DNA of 9,781 nt, taken from JALCSJ01 sp036788835 (GTDB taxonomy: Bacteria > Bacillota > Negativicutes > Acidaminococcales > Acidaminococcaceae). Below are positions 7,138 through 9,781 of this stretch, piece by piece (the first letter of the stretch is position 1; each line of letters starts with the position of its first letter). Below the pieces are notes generated by a model. It worked only from the letters and a program-made list of their open reading frames with translations, searched no databases and was not told where the DNA came from. The stretch is from positions 1-9,781 of the forward strand of contig DAIQMR010000048.1 in assembly GCA_036788835.1 (NCBI GenBank). The letters are read 5' to 3'. A program made the position numbers and the translations under genes.

Positions 7138-7159
7138 GCAAAAGTTCTTAGCCTATAAT
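7132..7159 (+). promoter_or_regulatory. Promoter of the secreted-protein operon, weak -35
   Basis: A perfect TATAAT at 7154-7159 predicts a start near 7166 and a 19-base leader that already holds the RBS. At the -35 position there is no good TTGACA match; the conserved ACGGTT (7132-7137) lies 16 bases upstream of the -10. A strong -10 with a poor -35 beside a dyad suggests dependence on an activator, or recognition of ACGGTT by another sigma factor. Confidence 0.55.
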
Positions 7160-7184
7160 AAAATAAAAAAAGGAGGGGATTGCT

Positions 7185-7691
7185 ATGCTCAAAGCGTTAA
7201 TTCTGGGATTACTATTAACCGTGCTGCCAAGCAGTATGGCTTTTGCGGAATACCCTACTTATTTGAAAGGCAACAGAAGCTATATTCTTTGTGGGGGACA
7301 TATGGGTGTCGGGTGGTATTTGGACAAAAGCTCACTGGTGGTTAAAGAGTCCAATGCTCCTCATTATTTAATCGCTGTAGATGTGGTGGAAGTGGCCAAT
7401 GCAGACAGAGACCAGACAAGAATTACTCATAGAAATAATCTGCGTTACAGCTATGAATGGGATCAAAGAAAGATGTACAGATTTCTCGATGGCAAGTGGT
7501 ACTACATTCCACCGGTAGGAAGCATGGCCCAGACAGGACATGAATTCAGCGGCGAAATGGCTTTCTACATTGCTTTTAACAAGAAATTTTACGGCGGCAG
7601 AAAATGGTGGGATCCATATACAAATCGTTTTGCCTCAACTAACTTTGGCGAGGGAATATATACGGCAGTAGATAGGGGAAGATTAAACTAG
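7185..7691 (+). CDS. Small secreted protein, unknown function
   Basis: A 168-residue protein with a clear Sec signal peptide: Lys3, hydrophobic core LILGLLLTVLP and probable cleavage after AFA (residue 21), leaving a mature protein beginning EYPTYL. The mature part is rich in aromatic residues (GWYLDKSS, YSYEWDQRKMYRF, GKWYYIPP, FYIAFNKKFYGG, KWWDPYTN) and contains one Cys at residue 36. The pattern HMGVGWYLDKSS...HYLIAVDVVEV with later W..QK.MY blocks resembles exported proteins I recall from Selenomonas/Veillonella relatives, but I know no assigned function. The start is supported by AGGAGG eight bases upstream. It is the first gene of a two-gene operon, followed after 17 bases by the 7709 gene, and is preceded by the conserved palindromic promoter element. 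No catalytic motif is evident; a cell-surface or periplasmic binding role is only a guess. Confidence 0.85.
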   Translation: MLKALILGLLLTVLPSSMAFAEYPTYLKGNRSYILCGGHMGVGWYLDKSSLVVKESNAPHYLIAVDVVEVANADRDQTRITHRNNLRYSYEWDQRKMYRFLDGKWYYIPPVGSMAQTGHEFSGEMAFYIAFNKKFYGGRKWWDPYTNRFASTNFGEGIYTAVDRGRLN

Positions 7692-7708
7692 AAAAGGGGG
7701 GTATCGCT

Positions 7709-8137
7709 ATGTTTAAGGTATTGATTTTAGGATTGTTGTTGGCATTATTGCCTATGCGGATGGGAGAAATGAGAGCCCATATACAATGGGCCAAAGATGC
7801 TTTGCCACGTTATTCAGCCTATGATGAATTTGTGGCCGATGCTAAAGAGCAGCAGATTAGAATTTTAATTTCCGTAGACAACACGGTGGAAAATTTTAAG
7901 GTCTTAGGCCTGGAATTTCAAGATGCGGATGCCACAGGCAAACCGGTTTTTAAAGAGAAAGAACTGTATACCAAGAAAACCTTGACACCTCAGCGTCCCT
8001 TGGTAATAACAATGACATTTTTAGGAGACTTGCCTAATTATGGAATTTCTTATCTTGAGAAGCAAGGGGCAACCATGAAGTTCGCTATACAACAAAGTGG
8101 GGAAGACGGTTCGCTGCTTTTAGTAGAAATAAGTTGA
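7709..8137 (+). CDS. Small exported or membrane-anchored protein, unknown function
   Basis: A 142-residue protein that I do not recognise. The N-terminus MFKVLILGLLLALLP matches that of the upstream gene product at 11 of 15 positions, and the RBS context (GGGGGG...GCTATG) is also alike, which points to a duplicated or shared 5' module. Unlike its neighbour it has no good AxA cleavage site (MRMGEMRAHIQ follows), so it may stay anchored or be processed poorly. The remainder alternates charged and hydrophobic residues (IRILISVDNTVENFKVLGLEF, then LVITMTFLGDLPNYGISYL), which suggests a beta-sandwich fold. It starts 17 bases after the upstream stop and should be co-transcribed. A very long hairpin begins directly after its stop codon. 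The pairing with the 7185 product suggests they act together, without direct proof. Confidence 0.75.
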   Translation: MFKVLILGLLLALLPMRMGEMRAHIQWAKDALPRYSAYDEFVADAKEQQIRILISVDNTVENFKVLGLEFQDADATGKPVFKEKELYTKKTLTPQRPLVITMTFLGDLPNYGISYLEKQGATMKFAIQQSGEDGSLLLVEIS

Positions 8138-8188
8138 CAAAATATCTAAGACCACCACTCTTAATGAGTGATGGTCTTAGATATTTTG
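8138..8188 (+). terminator. Long hairpin directly after the stop codon (repeat-family copy B)
   Basis: The arms 8138-8160 and 8166-8188 pair over 23 bp with a single mismatch around a 5-base loop (TTAAT). The inner part AAGACCACCACTC / GAGTGATGGTCTT belongs to the same family as 2552-2590. There is only a short T run (TTTT within the right arm), so strong termination is uncertain, but the stem starts at the first base after the stop, which could also protect the mRNA 3' end. A second hairpin with a true T run follows at 8246-8275. Confidence 0.65.
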
Positions 8189-8228
8189 ATGCTGATACAC
8201 GCCGCACACTCGTTACTTCAGTCGTGGG
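8181..8228 (+). pseudogene. Remnant of the 3' end of a paralogue of the 9224-9736 gene
   Basis: The 39 bases starting at GATGCT (8188) match 32 of 39 in the last codons of the 9224 gene, and the match extends a few bases upstream with one gap. Translated in the matching frame, FDADTRRTLVTSVV aligns with FDALIRRTPVTLDV at 10 of 14 residues. No start, signal peptide or body of the gene remains, and the preceding bases are the right arm of a hairpin. It is best read as the tail of a lost paralogue. Confidence 0.5.
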
Positions 8229-8245
8229 AGGTTCAATGAGGCAGG

Positions 8246-8275
8246 AATGCTGCTTAAGTGGGGCAGCATTTTTTT
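8246..8275 (+). terminator. Intrinsic terminator
   Basis: The stem AATGCTGC / GCAGCATT (8246-8253 with 8263-8270), with a 9-base loop, is followed by a T run to 8275. It serves the plus-strand operon 7185-8137, and perhaps originally the lost paralogue whose tail precedes it. It stands 11 bases from the stop of the convergent 8287 gene. On the minus strand the hairpin lacks a following T run. Confidence 0.8.
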
Positions 8276-8286
8276 ACGGCCTGGTC

Positions 8287-8940
8287 TCACGCATAGTTTA
8301 CTCTGCTAAATTTTCCGGTCATGATATCCATTTTCTCAATGATGCCATTATTTAGCACACGGTAATGTTCCAAGGTCACAAAGTGATCATGATGATTTTC
8401 ACCTGCCGCTATTTCTATGGACCAGGCTCCGGGACCATCTGCTCTGCTGTTAGGATCTAGGCGCAGGGAAAAATTCTTTTTATCAGGATGTACCCGTAAC
8501 AAATATGCTCTTAAATGTTCTAAGGCAGCATCGTTAGTTTTTAGCTTTTTCAGTACATTATTAGGGAAAATAAGTTCCATGGCACTTTCTCCCACAGTAC
8601 CATTACCATGGTTGCGATAAATTTTGCTATTATCCGTTGCTAAAACTAACCACTGATTGTCTTTCTGATTCTTTCCTATACATAATATGTTGTAGCAAGG
8701 TTTTTGGCTTTCTAAAAAGTGGGAATAATCAATACGATAGGTATAACATTTTTCTTTAGTCAAACCTGTCAGTTCAGTAGGCAGCGTAAACAAGAAAAAT
8801 GTAGCTTCGCCACCTTCCGGTGAATTTGCGTCAATAATTTCTCCCTCTGTAGCTGCCGAGACTATTGCTTGGCCGGCGAATAAACATAAGCATAAACATA
8901 AAAACAGCAATTTTATCAAAGGCTTTTTCATGAATAGCAT
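8287..8940 (-). CDS. Secreted protein, unknown function
   Basis: A 217-residue protein with a strong signal peptide (MKKPLIKLLFLCLCLCLFAG, cleavage probably after VSA at residue 29). The core has three Cys in the pattern LCLCLCL but no lipobox, so it is likely a soluble secreted protein and not a lipoprotein. The mature part holds an acidic start (ATEGEIIDANSPEGGE), two Cys (KCYTYR, PCYNILCIG region) and an HHDH cluster near the C-terminus. I know no family. The start at 8940 (ATG) is chosen because AAGGGGTG sits eight bases before it; a GTG at 8949 and an ATG at 8931 are alternatives. It is divergent from the 9077/9224 unit, with the second conserved palindrome lying between them, so both may respond to one regulator. 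It is convergent with the 7185-8137 operon. Confidence 0.82.
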   Translation of the reverse strand: MLFMKKPLIKLLFLCLCLCLFAGQAIVSAATEGEIIDANSPEGGEATFFLFTLPTELTGLTKEKCYTYRIDYSHFLESQKPCYNILCIGKNQKDNQWLVLATDNSKIYRNHGNGTVGESAMELIFPNNVLKKLKTNDAALEHLRAYLLRVHPDKKNFSLRLDPNSRADGPGAWSIEIAAGENHHDHFVTLEHYRVLNNGIIEKMDIMTGKFSRVNYA

Positions 8941-8961
8941 ATTTTTCACCCCTTTTATTTA

Positions 8962-8991
8962 ATTATATAGTAGTATAGTGCTACATGGCAA
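8962..8991 (-). promoter_or_regulatory. Predicted sigma-70 promoter of the 8287-8940 gene
   Basis: On the minus strand, TTGCCA (8986-8991, five of six matches) and a perfect TATAAT (8962-8967) are separated by 18 bases. The predicted start is near 8955, 15 bases before the ATG. The conserved palindrome centre at 9011.5 is about 56 bases upstream, close to a class I activator position, so this promoter may be co-regulated though it has a good -35 of its own. Confidence 0.6.
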
Positions 8992-9000
8992 GATGAAGAT

Positions 9001-9026
9001 GTACTGAGGGACACCTCAGTACGGTT
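9001..9026 (+). promoter_or_regulatory. Conserved palindromic promoter element, copy 2
   Basis: The arms GTACTGAGG (9001-9009) and CCTCAGTAC (9014-9022) are perfectly complementary over 9 bp around GACA, and GGTT follows as in copy 1. The centre is about 42 bases upstream of the predicted start of the 9077 unit. It lies between divergent secreted-protein genes. Confidence 0.65.
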
Positions 9027-9041
9027 AATTTTCCATAATGT

Positions 9042-9047
9042 TACAAT
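9042..9047 (+). promoter_or_regulatory. -10 box of the 9077-9736 unit, no consensus -35
   Basis: TACAAT lies 15 bases after the conserved ACGGTT block, nearly the same spacing as the 16 bases in the 7185 promoter. The predicted start is near 9054. CATAAT at 9034-9039 is an alternative -10. As in copy 1, no TTGACA-like box is present at the right distance. Confidence 0.45.
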
Positions 9048-9076
9048 AAGATTGAAGAAAATAGGGGGGGAGCAGC

Positions 9077-9163
9077 ATGGAGAAAACTACAACAGAACAT
9101 AAGCGTAAAAATCCATCTTTGATCTATTGCACAGGCTGCAGTGCTCCTATTGAATTATGTTAG
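9077..9163 (+). CDS. 28-residue micro-ORF with CxxC motif (zinc-ribbon-like or truncated)
   Basis: The ATG at 9077 follows a strong AGGGGGGG RBS and starts just downstream of the conserved promoter, so the signals for translation are good. The product is a charged, Thr/Lys-rich N-terminus followed by LIYCTGCSAPIELC, where CTGC-API resembles the first half of a zinc ribbon. The stop overlaps a second tiny frame at 9157-9207 (ATGTTAG overlap) that encodes a hydrophobic 16-residue peptide, MLGFLLLCSLVVAIGD. Two explanations fit: a coupled pair of micropeptides, or a zinc-ribbon plus membrane-helix protein broken by a frameshift. It also could act as a leader ORF for the 9224 gene. I cannot choose between these from one sequence. 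Confidence 0.4.
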   Translation: MEKTTTEHKRKNPSLIYCTGCSAPIELC

Positions 9164-9223
9164 GCTTTTTACTCCTCTGTTCTTTAGTGGTAGCAATAGG
9201 AGATTAGAGATAGGGAGGCTTCC

Positions 9224-9736
9224 ATGAAAAGATATTTGGTTATTATTTTGTGCGGGATTTTGGCCTTTGGTTTATGGAAATTTGCTACGGCAAAGTCTAT
9301 GCCCAAGGGAGAATTAATTGCTTTTTCCTATCATACCAGTGGTTCAGCAATGGATAGTTTTAAATCCTTCGCCGTAAAAAGAGTTGAGGGAAAACAGCAT
9401 GTAGCGATAGATTATTACAGGAATAATGGCAAAAAGATTGAGGTTAGTGGAAATATTGATACAGATGATTATATTAAGAAGCCCAATCTTCTCAAAGGAC
9501 TAGAAGACATTATTCGCCAGAATAAAATTTACGAGTGGGATGGCTTCAAAAAAAACAATAGCATGGCGCTGGATGGTAAAGGATTTAGTTTAAGCGCAAA
9601 GTTCAGCAGCGGCGAAACAATAGAAGCAAGGGGAACCAATAGTTTCCCCAATGGGTATAGAGATGGCGACATTGCCATTTATAATATTTTTGATGCTCTT
9701 ATACGCCGCACACCCGTGACTTTAGACGTGAGTTAG
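9224..9736 (+). CDS. Exported or membrane-anchored protein of unknown function
   Basis: A 170-residue protein with an N-terminal hydrophobic segment (YLVIILCGILAFGLWKF) ending in ATA-KS, which could be a signal peptide or an uncleaved anchor; the Cys is inside the core and is not a lipobox. The rest resembles a class of Firmicute exported proteins I recall without a name, with the order acidic DDYIK region, then YEWDGF, LDGKGFSLSAKF, GETIEARGTNSFPNGY and a short C-terminal helix. No catalytic residues are evident. The start has GGAGG five bases upstream. It follows the micro-ORF by 60 bases and is probably driven by the same palindrome-associated promoter. The last 14 or so codons have a decayed second copy at 8181-8228, so the family was once represented twice here. 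The window ends 45 bases after the stop, with no terminator visible. Confidence 0.8.
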   Translation: MKRYLVIILCGILAFGLWKFATAKSMPKGELIAFSYHTSGSAMDSFKSFAVKRVEGKQHVAIDYYRNNGKKIEVSGNIDTDDYIKKPNLLKGLEDIIRQNKIYEWDGFKKNNSMALDGKGFSLSAKFSSGETIEARGTNSFPNGYRDGDIAIYNIFDALIRRTPVTLDVS

Positions 9737-9781
9737 GCGTGCTTTCTTGTGTGCATAACGTGTGTGCATATGTTAAATTAA

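Noticed and set aside
7136..7345. ORF of 69 codons overlapping the start of the 7185 gene
   Set aside because: It begins before the predicted transcription start and in another frame, whereas the 7185 frame has an RBS and a signal peptide.
8134..8355. Plus-strand ORF of 73 codons starting inside the 7709 gene
   Set aside because: Its GTG-like start overlaps the end of the real gene, and it runs through two hairpins and a terminator into the antisense of the 8287 gene. Its similarity to the 9224 gene product is limited to the short remnant reported separately.
8923..8949. Lipoprotein status for the 8287 product because of Cys residues in the signal peptide
   Set aside because: The cysteines sit inside the hydrophobic core (LCLCLCL) without the small-residue lipobox before Cys, and a normal VSA cleavage site follows.

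Overview
The window looks like a chromosomal segment from a low-to-moderate GC anaerobic Firmicute. The signs are strong purine-rich ribosome binding sites (AGGAGG, AGAGG, GGGGGG), sigma-70 promoters with TATAAT or TACAAT boxes, a tRNA with encoded CCA, a Lactobacillus-like C69 dipeptidase and a DUF969/DUF979 5-oxoproline transporter. The small secreted protein at 7185-7691 resembles proteins I recall from Negativicutes (Selenomonas/Veillonella relatives). I therefore lean to Negativicutes, but this is a memory-based inference and not a proof. I see no phage genes, transposase, CRISPR array or rRNA.

Layout. (1) 1-2523, plus strand: the 3' part of a large membrane sensor with solute-binding, PAS, PAS and GGDEF domains, a probable diguanylate cyclase that links an external small-molecule signal to c-di-GMP. 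A strong hairpin at 2552-2590 separates it from the convergent next operon. (2) 2625-4887, minus strand: a tightly coupled operon of DUF969 subunit, DUF979 subunit and pcp. Pyroglutamyl peptidase frees 5-oxoproline from peptides and the two membrane proteins are the probable 5-oxoproline carrier. (3) 4888-5311: an intergenic stretch with a near-symmetrical promoter element that reads as a good sigma-70 promoter on both strands. The minus reading drives the pcp operon. The plus reading would make a structured RNA of about 180 nt ending at an intrinsic terminator (4989-5171), a candidate unannotated ncRNA. (4) 5312-5387, minus: tRNA-Ala(CGC) with its own promoter and terminator. (5) 5494-6978, minus: C69-family dipeptidase with a TATAAT promoter. 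(6) 7113-9736: a cluster of four small exported or membrane-anchored proteins of unknown function plus a very short ORF. Three transcription units are seen: 7185-8137 plus, 8287-8940 minus, and 9077-9736 plus.

Two patterns tie region 6 together. A 25-bp element (22/25 identical), a palindrome with ACTGAGG / CCTCAGT arms followed by ACGGTT, stands about 42-43 bases upstream of the predicted start of both plus-strand units, whose -35 boxes are poor. This is the position expected for a class II activator site, and suggests a small regulon of secreted proteins. The region also shows duplication and decay: the first two proteins share a signal-peptide and RBS design, and the tail of a paralogue of the 9224-9736 gene survives as a remnant at 8181-8228.

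The window as a whole combines peptide use (dipeptidase, pyroglutamyl peptidase, 5-oxoproline transport), environmental sensing by c-di-GMP, and an uncharacterised secreted-protein cluster.
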